64,000 bases of DNA from Hymenobacter metallicola (GTDB taxonomy: Bacteria > Bacteroidota > Bacteroidia > Cytophagales > Hymenobacteraceae): the NCBI RefSeq assembly GCF_004745645.1, contig NZ_SRMB01000005.1, positions 1 through 64,000 on the forward strand. The letters are read 5' to 3'. Under the pieces are notes generated by a model that saw nothing but the letters and a program-made list of their open reading frames with translations, made no database searches and was not told the origin of the DNA. Each line of letters opens with the position of its first letter. Within the stretch, counting starts at the first letter, position 1. Position numbers and translations under genes: made by a program. Below, piece after piece: positions 1 to 6,883 of the stretch.

Positions 1-195
1 TATTTTTAAGATGGGTTGGAATACTTTCATGACAAGGGTCTTAAAAAGAAGAAAAGAGAGTAAGAGGAGGAAGGCTACCTGTTTCCGCAACAATAATTAG
101 GCTGCCTGAATGGTTTACGCAAACGGTGGTTTTTGTGTCCTTTCTAGAGGCAGGAATGGGGGAGTACTTCGGGGCTCACTTTATTAAACCCCATC

Positions 196-579
196 ATGAC
201 ACGTTTTCTTCTTTTAGGTGCCGCCCTGCTGCTCGGGAGTACGGTGGCCACCAGTGCCCCGCCGCCCAAGCATGACTTGGTCAGTTACATCGACCAGGCT
301 CAGGACCAGTTTAGCCAGCAGCTAGAGGTGCATTTCACCGAGCAGGCCACTGTCGACAGCCCCAGCGTGAGCACCCTGGTGCCAGCGGCCGCAGCGCCCA
401 CCCGGCTCTACCAAGTGGCCGAAGGCGCTAAATTCCGGACTTATCACAGTAAGCAGCTGCGGTACCGGAGTAGGTGGCACAAGATTCAAGGCCGCTGGTA
501 CAAGTTTTATCACCTGCCCGGACGAAAACGGCCCCTGCCCAGGGCGGATAATAAGGCAGAATCAGATCGAATCGGCTAA
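196..579 (+). CDS. small secreted hypothetical protein (host side)
   Basis: This 127-residue protein starts with a hydrophobic stretch (about residues 3-20, LLLGAALLLGSTVATSA) that reads as a signal peptide, so it is probably exported. The rest is polar, and the C-terminal third is rich in Arg, Lys, Tyr and Trp. I recognise no domain. The gene lies outside the prophage, to the left of attL, and the hairpin at 611-645 would end its transcript. Bases 1-195 upstream hold no gene I can support. The reading frame is credible; the function is unknown. Confidence 0.6.
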   Translation: MTRFLLLGAALLLGSTVATSAPPPKHDLVSYIDQAQDQFSQQLEVHFTEQATVDSPSVSTLVPAAAAPTRLYQVAEGAKFRTYHSKQLRYRSRWHKIQGRWYKFYHLPGRKRPLPRADNKAESDRIG

Positions 580-610
580 AAACTGCCACTGAATCTGCCA
601 CTGACAAATA

Positions 611-645
611 AAAAAGGCCTCTAGCGTTGCGCTAGAGGCCTTTTT
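611..645. terminator. bidirectional terminator, ancestral terminator of tRNA-Arg
   Basis: A perfect 15-bp stem (611-625 with 631-645) with a 5-base loop has A and T tracts on its two sides, so it can stop transcription both ways. On the minus strand it begins directly after the tRNA remnant in attL and its CCA, so before prophage insertion it was probably the terminator of tRNA-Arg(ACG). On the plus strand it ends the gene at 196-579. Confidence 0.8.
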
Positions 646-646
646 G

Positions 647-659
647 GTGGTCGTATAAG
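647..659. repeat. attL core (tRNA-Arg 3' end remnant)
   Basis: The sequence gtggtcgtataag is identical to 39385-39397. On the minus strand it is the end of the T stem, the 3' acceptor strand and the discriminator base of tRNA-Arg. The next bases to the left (647-645 read on the minus strand) are CCA, so this chromosomal remnant encodes the CCA tail, followed at once by the terminator. The core is short for a tRNA-type att site, but its place next to the integrase supports it. Confidence 0.85.
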
Positions 660-691
660 TAAACGGACCGGCCGGCACAGTACAGCAAAAG

Positions 692-780
692 GCGGTAAAA
701 GGTGGCAAGATATGGCAAACACGTCGGCTTTATACCGTTTGCTATTTACCATGCTTTACCGCGCCGTGCCACGCCTTGCC
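692..780. repeat. candidate integrase arm-site inverted repeats
   Basis: Between attL and the integrase gene there are matched inverted motifs: GCGGTAAA at 692-699 with TTTACCGC at 755-762, and GGCAAG at 704-709 with CTTGCC at 775-780. Further TTACC and GGCAA half sites lie between them. Such repeats beside a tyrosine integrase are what arm-type binding sites or a Xis site would look like. The assignment is inference; the repeats themselves are visible. Confidence 0.4.
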
Positions 781-788
781 GCCATCCG

Positions 789-2114
789 TCACACACCATT
801 GCCTTCGGTGTGCGACGCGCGTAATTGTTGGAAGGCGCTTTTCGTTGCTGCGTGCCGCTTCGGTTCCCGGCTCTTGGCATAGCGCCGGGTGGTCTGAATA
901 GCGGAATGGCCCATGCTGTTTTGTACCTGGCCCAGGTCGGCGTTGCCGTCGAGCAGCAGCGTGCCGAAGGTATGCCGTGCGACGTGGCAGGTAATGAATT
1001 CCCAGTAAGGGCCGCGCCGCTCAATGCGGTGAGGGCCGCGCATGCGTACCTGCAGGATAGGACGGTCCAGTCCGGCTTCCTTGGCCACAAGCTTGATGGA
1101 GGTATTGATTTCCGTATTGGCTGGTACGCGCAGGTTTCCTTCGTAGCGCTGCCAGATTTCCAGGGCTACCTCATCCAGGGCTACGCGCACTTTGGTTTTT
1201 TTACGCCGGCCCTTGTGCTGCACATATTCTAGGATGTACTCGCCATGGTCGAATACTACATCAGTAGGCTGCATCGAGCGCAGGTTGCTGTAGCGTGGAC
1301 CCGTGAAGCAGCCGAACACGAAAATATCCCGGATGTGGCCCAGGTGCTCAGTCGGCATCGGAGCATGATAGAGCTGCATCACCTCATCGAAGCGGAGAGG
1401 TTCGATTTCCACTTCATAGGTGTACTCATCCGTCAGCCAGGCAAAAGGGTGGCCGGCGAACTTGAGCAGCTGGCGCAGGGCCTGCACGTAGCGGCCCACC
1501 GTGTTGCTCTCCAAGCCGATGCCACCATCCCGGCGCACGGCTTCTTCAATTAGGTATTCACACCATTCCTCGACCAGGTTCGAGCGGCGGGTTTTGGGGT
1601 CAGGCAGTATATCCTCCAAGGTGGTGCCCGGCCGGAAGGTTTCCCAATGGGTCACCATGGGATCTACCTTGCGCAGGTAGTTGGCCGAATGCCGCGCCTT
1701 ATAGAAGCTCTTCCACTCAGCCGCCACATCGGCAATGGTAGGCAGCCCAGCGGGTGCCGAGTCCTGAGCAGGAGAGGTGCCAGCCTGGGTATCCTTGTCC
1801 TGGGCAAGTATCAATTCCCAGAACAGCTCAGGCGTCAGCGTCTGTTTCTGCAGGCGCGCCTTCTCCAGCACGTCGCCGGCCCACTCTTCCAGGCGGTTGA
1901 GACGGCTGTTTATCTCGTGGGCCTTGGTGTCTTTCTTAACTCGCTGCTTATCGGTGAAGTGGGCCGGGTCGCACTTCTTGCCCGTGCTCTTGCGCAGCAC
2001 CAGGGTTTCCGAGCGGTATGCACCGGGTTGCTCTGGGAAGCGGATTTCCATGTAAATAGCCCGCTTCGGACTATTCGCATAAACCTTGCTGTGGAGGTAG
2101 AAACGGACGGTCAT
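789..2114 (-). CDS. int: tyrosine-type site-specific integrase
   Basis: This 441-residue protein cuts and rejoins the att cores for integration and excision. The C-terminal catalytic domain shows the tyrosine recombinase set: Arg274 in TGPRYSNL, His377 and Arg380 in CHVARHTF, His403 in MGHSA and the nucleophile Tyr412 in RRYAK. The N-terminal part (about 1-100) resembles the Arm-DNA-binding region of Bacteroidota phage integrases, and residues about 125-225 the core-binding SAM-like domain. It is transcribed towards attL and lies 130 bp from it. It begins 4 bp after the secreted-protein gene at 2119-2910, so both are probably co-transcribed with the repressor. Confidence 0.95.
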   Translation of the reverse strand: MTVRFYLHSKVYANSPKRAIYMEIRFPEQPGAYRSETLVLRKSTGKKCDPAHFTDKQRVKKDTKAHEINSRLNRLEEWAGDVLEKARLQKQTLTPELFWELILAQDKDTQAGTSPAQDSAPAGLPTIADVAAEWKSFYKARHSANYLRKVDPMVTHWETFRPGTTLEDILPDPKTRRSNLVEEWCEYLIEEAVRRDGGIGLESNTVGRYVQALRQLLKFAGHPFAWLTDEYTYEVEIEPLRFDEVMQLYHAPMPTEHLGHIRDIFVFGCFTGPRYSNLRSMQPTDVVFDHGEYILEYVQHKGRRKKTKVRVALDEVALEIWQRYEGNLRVPANTEINTSIKLVAKEAGLDRPILQVRMRGPHRIERRGPYWEFITCHVARHTFGTLLLDGNADLGQVQNSMGHSAIQTTRRYAKSREPKRHAATKSAFQQLRASHTEGNGV

Positions 2115-2118
2115 TTAT

Positions 2119-2910
2119 TTATAAATCGGACCCCGCTTTTTTAGCTGCAGCTTTCGCATCTTCCTCCTTCTGCTTTGCTATTTCAACACTGGAAAAACTA
2201 ACTGTAGTATCATGTGTCACACTATTTTCATCATATGTGCCGTTCACTTTATTACCAAACCAATAGTAGTTCTCCAGATAGCGGTTGCTTTTATAGCCAC
2301 TCCCGTATTGAGTTTCTAATGCAGCAAGTACTTTGCGGCTATCTACTATGCCCTTAATTCGAACAACCACATAGTGTAATTTTCCCTTGTAAAATCCGTA
2401 AGTGATGCTATGCAAATCTGCGTCACCAATCTTCAGATTCTCATCGGTTTTTGTGTAGTACTTAGTGTCTCCGCTCTTTTCTACCTCTTTGAGACCAGGA
2501 ATGGTGCTGACATCATCACCAAAGTGATAAGTTCGAAACCCATTTTTATCATCCAGAGCCGCCAGTTTTGCATCCTTCTTTTTGGCATCAGCTAAAACTG
2601 TGTTGATGCTTTCCTGTACGGAAGGCTCCAAGTTGCTTTTTCTGGTGAAATAAACTTTGTTTTTAAATTCAACAGCCAGCCATTTTGGCGAGGAAGTCGT
2701 GCCAACGACGTAGTAAAAAGGCGGCGTTTTGCCGGTATTTTCTATTGTAGGGGTGCCAGCCGTGTCGCTAAGGGATTTAAACAAGCCAACCTTTTCAATA
2801 TTTTCCTTTCTATTAAGGAAACGTAAATCACGCTCGGTTTTGGTGTATTCTTGGGCGACCAGCGTTAATGGTGCCGACAAAAGGGATAGGCAGAGCAGGT
2901 GCTTAATCAT
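2119..2910 (-). CDS. secreted protein in the lysogeny operon, function unknown
   Basis: This 263-residue protein has a clear signal peptide (MIKHLLCLSLLSAPLTLVAQ, cleavage near residue 19-20) and a mature part rich in Lys, Asp and Tyr with a charged, Ala/Lys-rich C-terminal tail. I recognise no family. The gene is visibly more AT-rich than its neighbours, which points to separate acquisition. It sits between repressor and integrase on the same strand (32 bp after the repressor gene, 4 bp before int), so it would be expressed in the lysogen. A cell-surface conversion or superinfection-exclusion role is possible but is only inference. Confidence 0.75.
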   Translation of the reverse strand: MIKHLLCLSLLSAPLTLVAQEYTKTERDLRFLNRKENIEKVGLFKSLSDTAGTPTIENTGKTPPFYYVVGTTSSPKWLAVEFKNKVYFTRKSNLEPSVQESINTVLADAKKKDAKLAALDDKNGFRTYHFGDDVSTIPGLKEVEKSGDTKYYTKTDENLKIGDADLHSITYGFYKGKLHYVVVRIKGIVDSRKVLAALETQYGSGYKSNRYLENYYWFGNKVNGTYDENSVTHDTTVSFSSVEIAKQKEEDAKAAAKKAGSDL

Positions 2911-2942
2911 GGTATAAAAAGGGTGGGTGAAACAATTAGTTC

Positions 2943-3638
2943 TTAATCTTCAGCAGGCATAAAAGTGGCTTCACCTACCTTCCACATGCAGTTGATGTCG
3001 CCCAGCGTGATTTCCATTTCATCGCCATTGTTGTCGCTCTTCAGGCGTAGGATGCCGTTCACGTTATTTACGATGCGCTTAATGATGAACATCTCACTGC
3101 GCAGAGCTATAGCGTGCACGCCCAGGGCATGTTGCCAGTTGCCGTCGGACACGGGCCGCACGACGTGGCAGCTGCGCTCGGGGTAGCGCGGGGCCATGCT
3201 GTTGCCGCGTACCTCCAGCACCACGGCGCCGGTGTAGTCGACGCCGGGCTGTTTGACAATGCGCACGGTGTCGAAGTCGCCGTAGTTGCGGTCGTGGCAG
3301 CTATTGGTAAAAGAGCCGTAGGCGGATGGGATAATAAAGGGGAGTTCTAGGAGTTCCTGTAAGGAGGTGTCTACAAACACGAAGTTGCTTTCTGGGTGAG
3401 GGTCGGCTGGCTTCGAGTTCTTGCCAGTCTCTATGTATTCCGGTGTGGTTTTATATGCAGCAGCAAATTTCTTCAGCACGGAAGGCTTGATGTATATGGT
3501 ATCATTCTTCTCAATCTTACTGATCTGAGAGAATGCCAGCCCAACCGCTTCCGCCGCTTCTCTAAGCGTCAACTCTGCCTGTTGCCGAAGGCGTTTCATC
3601 CGTTCACCGCGGACGTTGGTTGTGTCTATTGCTGTCAT
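2943..3638 (-). CDS. CI-like repressor (XRE helix-turn-helix plus S24 peptidase-like domain)
   Basis: This 231-residue protein is the likely lysogeny repressor. An XRE-type helix-turn-helix occupies about residues 13-65 (REAAEAVGLAFSQISKIEK is the recognition region). The C-terminal half resembles LexA/CI S24 domains, with candidate catalytic Ser147 in GNSMAP and Lys187 in FIIKRIV, so RecA-stimulated self-cleavage is plausible. I cannot point to a clear Ala-Gly cleavage site. An in-frame ATG at 3659 would add seven residues; I prefer 3638, which leaves a short leader after the operator. It is divergent from the early operon and the palindrome at 3662-3698 lies between them. Confidence 0.9.
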   Translation of the reverse strand: MTAIDTTNVRGERMKRLRQQAELTLREAAEAVGLAFSQISKIEKNDTIYIKPSVLKKFAAAYKTTPEYIETGKNSKPADPHPESNFVFVDTSLQELLELPFIIPSAYGSFTNSCHDRNYGDFDTVRIVKQPGVDYTGAVVLEVRGNSMAPRYPERSCHVVRPVSDGNWQHALGVHAIALRSEMFIIKRIVNNVNGILRLKSDNNGDEMEITLGDINCMWKVGEATFMPAED

Positions 3639-3661
3639 AATGGACACTAAGTAGCACAAGA

Positions 3662-3703
3662 CTACACGTCACTACAAATATTTTGTCCTCATGTGTAGCT
3701 TTG
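3662..3703. promoter_or_regulatory. operator/promoter region between repressor and early operon
   Basis: Two nested inverted repeats share one centre at base 3680: CTACAC (3662-3667) with GTGTAG (3693-3698), and ACAAA (3674-3678) with TTTGT (3682-3686). This symmetry is typical of a repressor operator. On the plus strand TAGCTTTG at 3696-3703 is a perfect match to the Bacteroidota -7 element TAnnTTTG and overlaps the outer repeat, so a repressor bound here would block the early promoter. I found no TTTG at the proper -33 distance. The minus strand has the less perfect TAGTCTTG. Confidence 0.6.
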
Positions 3704-3756
3704 TTTCCAAAAGTGTCGTATACTTGTCATATCAATTCACCTATTACCGCGCCATC

Positions 3757-3945
3757 ATGGTCGACACTTCTCAAACCAAAGCAACAGACACGACATACCA
3801 TGTCCGGTGTCTCGGGTCTGCAAAGCTGCGCCAAGCGCTGCAAAACGAGCAAGCCAGAAGGTTTTTACAAACAGGTCAAAAGGTCAATGTCATGGACATT
3901 GCCTCTGAATGGCTTGAGGAAAAAGCTAGCCAAATGGCAGCTTAA
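3757..3945 (+). CDS. small early protein, function unknown
   Basis: This is the first gene of the early operon, in the place of a cro-like gene. From the ATG at 3757 it makes 62 residues. An upstream in-frame ATG at 3691 would add 22 residues, but that start overlaps the presumed -7 element, so I chose the later one. The C-terminal half (QNEQARRFLQTGQKVNVMDI) is helical and charged. A DNA-binding regulator is possible from position alone; no domain can be named. Confidence 0.6.
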   Translation: MVDTSQTKATDTTYHVRCLGSAKLRQALQNEQARRFLQTGQKVNVMDIASEWLEEKASQMAA

Positions 3946-3961
3946 AAAATTTATCCTGTTT

Positions 3962-3987
3962 GTTTCCTTTTGTTTCCAATAGTTTCC
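3962..3987 (+). repeat. three GTTTCC repeats with exact 10-bp period
   Basis: GTTTCC occurs at 3962-3967, 3972-3977 and 3982-3987, thus once per helical turn, just before the start of the excisionase-like gene. A fourth copy lies at 3703-3708 next to the early promoter. They could be binding sites for one of the small early proteins. The pattern is seen; the role is inference. Confidence 0.4.
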
Positions 3988-4013
3988 ATTATTCTACTTT
4001 TTCACTCATCACA

Positions 4014-4373
4014 ATGACTTCCCCCGTAACCAATCAACACCTCACTGCTGCCCCCGGTGGTGCCCAGCAAAACCCGCACTGGGTACAGATGCTGGAAATC
4101 AATGCCCGCGCTCAGGCAGATGCCGAAGTTCTGAACCGGCGCTACGTCCAGAGCCCGAAGCAGACCCAGGGCCTCAACTACGATGACCGCCTGCATGTGC
4201 GCCTAGGCTGCGGCAAGACCAAAGCCTACGAGCTGCTGAATGCCTATACCAATGGCCAGCAAGGTGGCCTGCGCCATCAGCGCATCGGCAATAAGTACAT
4301 CGTGACCGAGCAGGCAGTACGCGAGTGGTTCGGTGATTTCGGAATGCAGGCTTCTAGCAGCAAGGCAGCCTAA
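4014..4373 (+). CDS. excisionase-like helix-turn-helix protein
   Basis: From the ATG at 4014 this is a 119-residue protein. Residues about 55-105 look like the MerR/Xis-type winged helix found in excisionases: an HTH (VRLGCGKTKAYELL) followed by a short wing (HQRIGNKYIVTEQAVREWF). The N-terminal 50 residues are polar and rich in Gln and Ala. It may direct excision or regulate the early genes. An ORF start at 3960 exists but falls in the GTTTCC repeats and is unlikely. The stop overlaps the next start (TAATG). Confidence 0.7.
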   Translation: MTSPVTNQHLTAAPGGAQQNPHWVQMLEINARAQADAEVLNRRYVQSPKQTQGLNYDDRLHVRLGCGKTKAYELLNAYTNGQQGGLRHQRIGNKYIVTEQAVREWFGDFGMQASSSKAA

Positions 4374-4633
4374 TGAAACTGCATTACACCACCCCGGCCC
4401 CAACCAGCGAACTGCCCGCCACTTCTACTGGGAAGCCCTGCATTCGGGACTACTCAGAACTGGTAACCAAGATAGTACCCGAGCCTGTGGCTCAGTTGGT
4501 GCCCCTGCCTGAGCTGCGCCGCCGCCTCTCCGAAGTAGTCCGCAAGGATAAGCGCTATGCGGAAGAGGCCCCCATCTACCTCCAGAACGAAACCAACCGC
4601 CGCGCTGCCTTCGATGGCGCCCACCTCCGCTAA
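4373..4633 (+). CDS. hypothetical early protein
   Basis: This 86-residue protein overlaps the previous stop by one base (TAATG), so it is translationally linked to it. The N-terminus is rich in Thr and Pro; the middle (ELRRRLSEVVRKDKRYAEE) is a charged helix. I recognise no family. The early-operon position suggests a small replication or host-takeover factor, but nothing in the sequence shows which. Confidence 0.6.
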   Translation: MKLHYTTPAPTSELPATSTGKPCIRDYSELVTKIVPEPVAQLVPLPELRRRLSEVVRKDKRYAEEAPIYLQNETNRRAAFDGAHLR

Positions 4634-4638
4634 CTGCC

Positions 4639-5097
4639 ATGCACTTCCTCTCCACCGCCGCCATTAACCCTTCCCTGGTGCTACTCCCTTCCCGGATGCT
4701 GGCCCGCACGGCCTGCGAGTTCTGGCTGAGCAATCCACTGCTGATAATCCAGCATACTGCCCTGGTTGAGGAGCGCACGGAGCAATACCCTGGCTGGTCG
4801 GAAGCAGAGCAGCGCAAGCTAGCTACCCGCCTTTCCACGGCTCGGGACAAGGCCAAGAACATCGTTCCGGTAAAGCCTGCCCAGCCGCCCATGTCGGAAC
4901 TGCTAGCCGAGCTGGACGCCCACGAGACGGTGATTGAGGAGAGTGAACTGCGGCAAGCCCGGCACCTGGCCATGACGTGCCACCCCTTAGAGCGCAGCTG
5001 GCTGCTAGCTCACTTCCGCTCGGTGCTCAAAGCCCGCCTCGTGGTGATGGAAGAGCAGCATGAGCAAGACGAGGAACAGTACGAAGAAGCCGCCTAA
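4639..5097 (+). CDS. hypothetical early protein
   Basis: This 152-residue protein is largely helical, with a moderately hydrophobic N-terminal part and an acidic C-terminus (EEQHEQDEEQYEEAA). It starts 5 bp after the preceding stop. No domain is recognisable. The gene fits the early operon in direction and spacing, and its codon use resembles its neighbours. Confidence 0.6.
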   Translation: MHFLSTAAINPSLVLLPSRMLARTACEFWLSNPLLIIQHTALVEERTEQYPGWSEAEQRKLATRLSTARDKAKNIVPVKPAQPPMSELLAELDAHETVIEESELRQARHLAMTCHPLERSWLLAHFRSVLKARLVVMEEQHEQDEEQYEEAA

Positions 5098-5128
5098 TCA
5101 ACCCATTACACCCTCATCACTCAGACTC

Positions 5129-5380
5129 ATGCAGAACTCAACCAAGGTGCCGAAGATGTCGGCCGCCGGCTCGATGCAAGATATCCGGGATGCGGCCCGC
5201 GCCGCGGCTATCCGGGCCAACAGAATAACGGTGGTAGTGATGGTCAGCCTGCTGCTGGCCCAGGCCTGCCACCGCAAAGCCTTCACCCAGAGCTCGGGCA
5301 CGAAGCACACCCGGCCCGCCTGGAAGCGCACCAGCCTCAACATGCTGGACAAGGAGCAAGCCAACCCTTCCCGCCTCTAA
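5129..5380 (+). CDS. small early protein with one hydrophobic segment
   Basis: From the ATG at 5129 this gives 83 residues. A hydrophobic run (ITVVVMVSLLLAQAC, about residues 33-47) might be a membrane segment, followed by a basic tail. An earlier in-frame ATG at 5060 overlaps the upstream gene by 38 bp and is less likely. It is the last gene before the hairpin at 5388-5417. Function unknown. Confidence 0.5.
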   Translation: MQNSTKVPKMSAAGSMQDIRDAARAAAIRANRITVVVMVSLLLAQACHRKAFTQSSGTKHTRPAWKRTSLNMLDKEQANPSRL

Positions 5381-5387
5381 AACAAAC

Positions 5388-5417
5388 GAGGGCTGCGCCC
5401 GGCATGGCGCAGCCCTC
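5388..5417 (+). terminator. hairpin terminator or attenuator within the early region
   Basis: A perfect 12-bp GC-rich stem (5388-5399 with 5406-5417) with a 6-base loop lies between the small early genes and the 366-residue gene. It is followed by ATTAAA rather than a long T run, so partial termination or attenuation between early and replication genes is likely. Confidence 0.6.
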
Positions 5418-5461
5418 ATTAAACCTCTTAATCACAAAAGGTCATCACACGGCACAAAGTT

Positions 5462-6562
5462 ATGCAAACCAAAGAACAACTAGAAACATTCCGGAATCTG
5501 TGCAAAGCCAACGGGCTGGGTAAAACTGATGTATGGCAGCACAAACAGTCCGGTAACTGGATCATCGGCCGGGCCGGCATTGAGAAAATCCAGGGCCTGA
5601 ACAACATTCAGATCGGCATCGAGCTGGCTGCTGCCGGTGTGGACTTCGCCGTGGTCAAGGCCTCCGCCGCCCGCACCGTGGAGCGCAAGAAAATCAAAGT
5701 AGAGTCGCTGGGCTCGGCCAACGCCAAGAACAGCCAGGTGAGCTACTACGCCGAGATGGCCGAGAAGCGGGCCAAAAGCCGCAGCATCCTGATGCTGATG
5801 GGCTTCTACGAACTGGGGGTGTACGGGGAAGAGGAGTCCGACGAATTCAAGCAGTCCAAGAATGTGGGTGCGCCTACGCTGGATGATGTTGAGGCCGCGC
5901 CCACTGCGCGCCCTATCCAGCCGGCCGCCGCACCCGTGGCCACGCCGCCGGCTTCAACAACCCCTACTCAACCCGCGGCACCCGCCCAAAAAGTAGTAGG
6001 TCACACAATGCCCCAGGATGATAATATGGGAGAGCCTGTGCCTGTCTACGGTGTAACTGCTGAACAGCGTAAGCGCCTGCTCCAGCAGCTGGAAAGCCCA
6101 CTTATCACCGAAACCGAGCGCACCAAGTCGACGGCCCGCATTGATTCGCTTACGGAGCGGGAAGCTACGGACGCCATCGTGAAGATGGAAGGCATCCTGG
6201 CCTGGCGCGCGGCCAGCAATGAGCTCTACGAATTCGCCAAGATGAATGAGCCCGAGTTGGGCCAGGCTGAAACCGGACGCCTGCTGGCCCTGTGCAAGGA
6301 TACCAGCGTCACCGCCGAGGCCCTGCTGAAGGAAAAGGAGTTGGGCCTGGCCTACCTGGCTGACGAGGCCACGCTGCCCCTGCCCAGCCTGGAAGATGCG
6401 CGGCAGAACCTGCGCGGCTTTGCCGACGACAACGCTGCCAAGCTGGGCTCGGTCGAATATGACCGCCTCGTGAAACGCTCCCAGGCCAAGACGGCCAATG
6501 CCGAGGAGCTGGTGCAGGAGCTGGTTGACGCGCAAGCCCGCCTGCAGCCGATTGCTGCCTAG
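5462..6562 (+). CDS. putative phage recombination/ssDNA-annealing-like protein
   Basis: This 366-residue protein has a conserved-looking N-terminal domain (about 1-140) ending in MAEKRAKSRSILMLMGFYEL, which resembles the segment with AEKRA motifs in phage-encoded annealing or Rad52/ERF-like proteins. A Pro/Ala linker (about 145-190) joins it to a helical C-terminal region (about 200-366). It lies directly before an exonuclease gene and close to the replication genes, the usual place for a phage recombinase pair. The family call is weak and rests on motif impression and context. It could also be a conserved Bacteroidota phage protein of another function. Confidence 0.45.
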   Translation: MQTKEQLETFRNLCKANGLGKTDVWQHKQSGNWIIGRAGIEKIQGLNNIQIGIELAAAGVDFAVVKASAARTVERKKIKVESLGSANAKNSQVSYYAEMAEKRAKSRSILMLMGFYELGVYGEEESDEFKQSKNVGAPTLDDVEAAPTARPIQPAAAPVATPPASTTPTQPAAPAQKVVGHTMPQDDNMGEPVPVYGVTAEQRKRLLQQLESPLITETERTKSTARIDSLTEREATDAIVKMEGILAWRAASNELYEFAKMNEPELGQAETGRLLALCKDTSVTAEALLKEKELGLAYLADEATLPLPSLEDARQNLRGFADDNAAKLGSVEYDRLVKRSQAKTANAEELVQELVDAQARLQPIAA

Positions 6563-6569
6563 TTCACAT

Positions 6570-6597
6570 GCCCCGCTGCCGCTGGTGGCGGGGCTTT
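6570..6597 (+). terminator. hairpin terminator after the 366-residue gene
   Basis: GCCCCGC at 6570-6576 pairs with GCGGGGC at 6588-6594, followed by TTTCTC. It starts 7 bases after the stop codon. The T tract is short, so readthrough to the exonuclease gene is likely. Confidence 0.55.
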
Positions 6598-6625
6598 CTC
6601 GTGCCAATTCCAACGCATTGTACTC

Positions 6626-6880
6626 ATGGAGGTTAATAGCAATTCTAGAATATTCAGGGGGGGCATTACTTCCGAAGAGAGGAAGCGCAACCGGCTGAAG
6701 TACCTGCGCCGCCGGCTTCGTCTCTTCCTGCCTGCCGTCAACATGACGCTCGATACGCAGGTGCGGCGCATCAACGTTCCGTACGATTTCCAGCCGGAGT
6801 TGCTTCCGGCGAAGGCGCAGCCTTACTGGCGGGAGCTCGTGCAGAAGTACGGGTATGTGGCTCAGGTTTTCATCTCCTAG
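6626..6880 (+). CDS. small basic hypothetical protein
   Basis: This 84-residue protein is rich in Arg (KRNRLKYLRRRLRLF), which suggests nucleic acid binding. It lies 3 bp before the exonuclease gene on the same strand. The N-terminal codons are more AT-rich than the rest, and the true start could lie further in. No family recognised. Confidence 0.5.
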   Translation: MEVNSNSRIFRGGITSEERKRNRLKYLRRRLRLFLPAVNMTLDTQVRRINVPYDFQPELLPAKAQPYWRELVQKYGYVAQVFIS

Positions 6881-6883
6881 CAG

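Noticed and set aside
196..579. First gene as part of the prophage
   Set aside because: It lies outside the att core and before the ancestral tRNA terminator, so it belongs to the chromosome.
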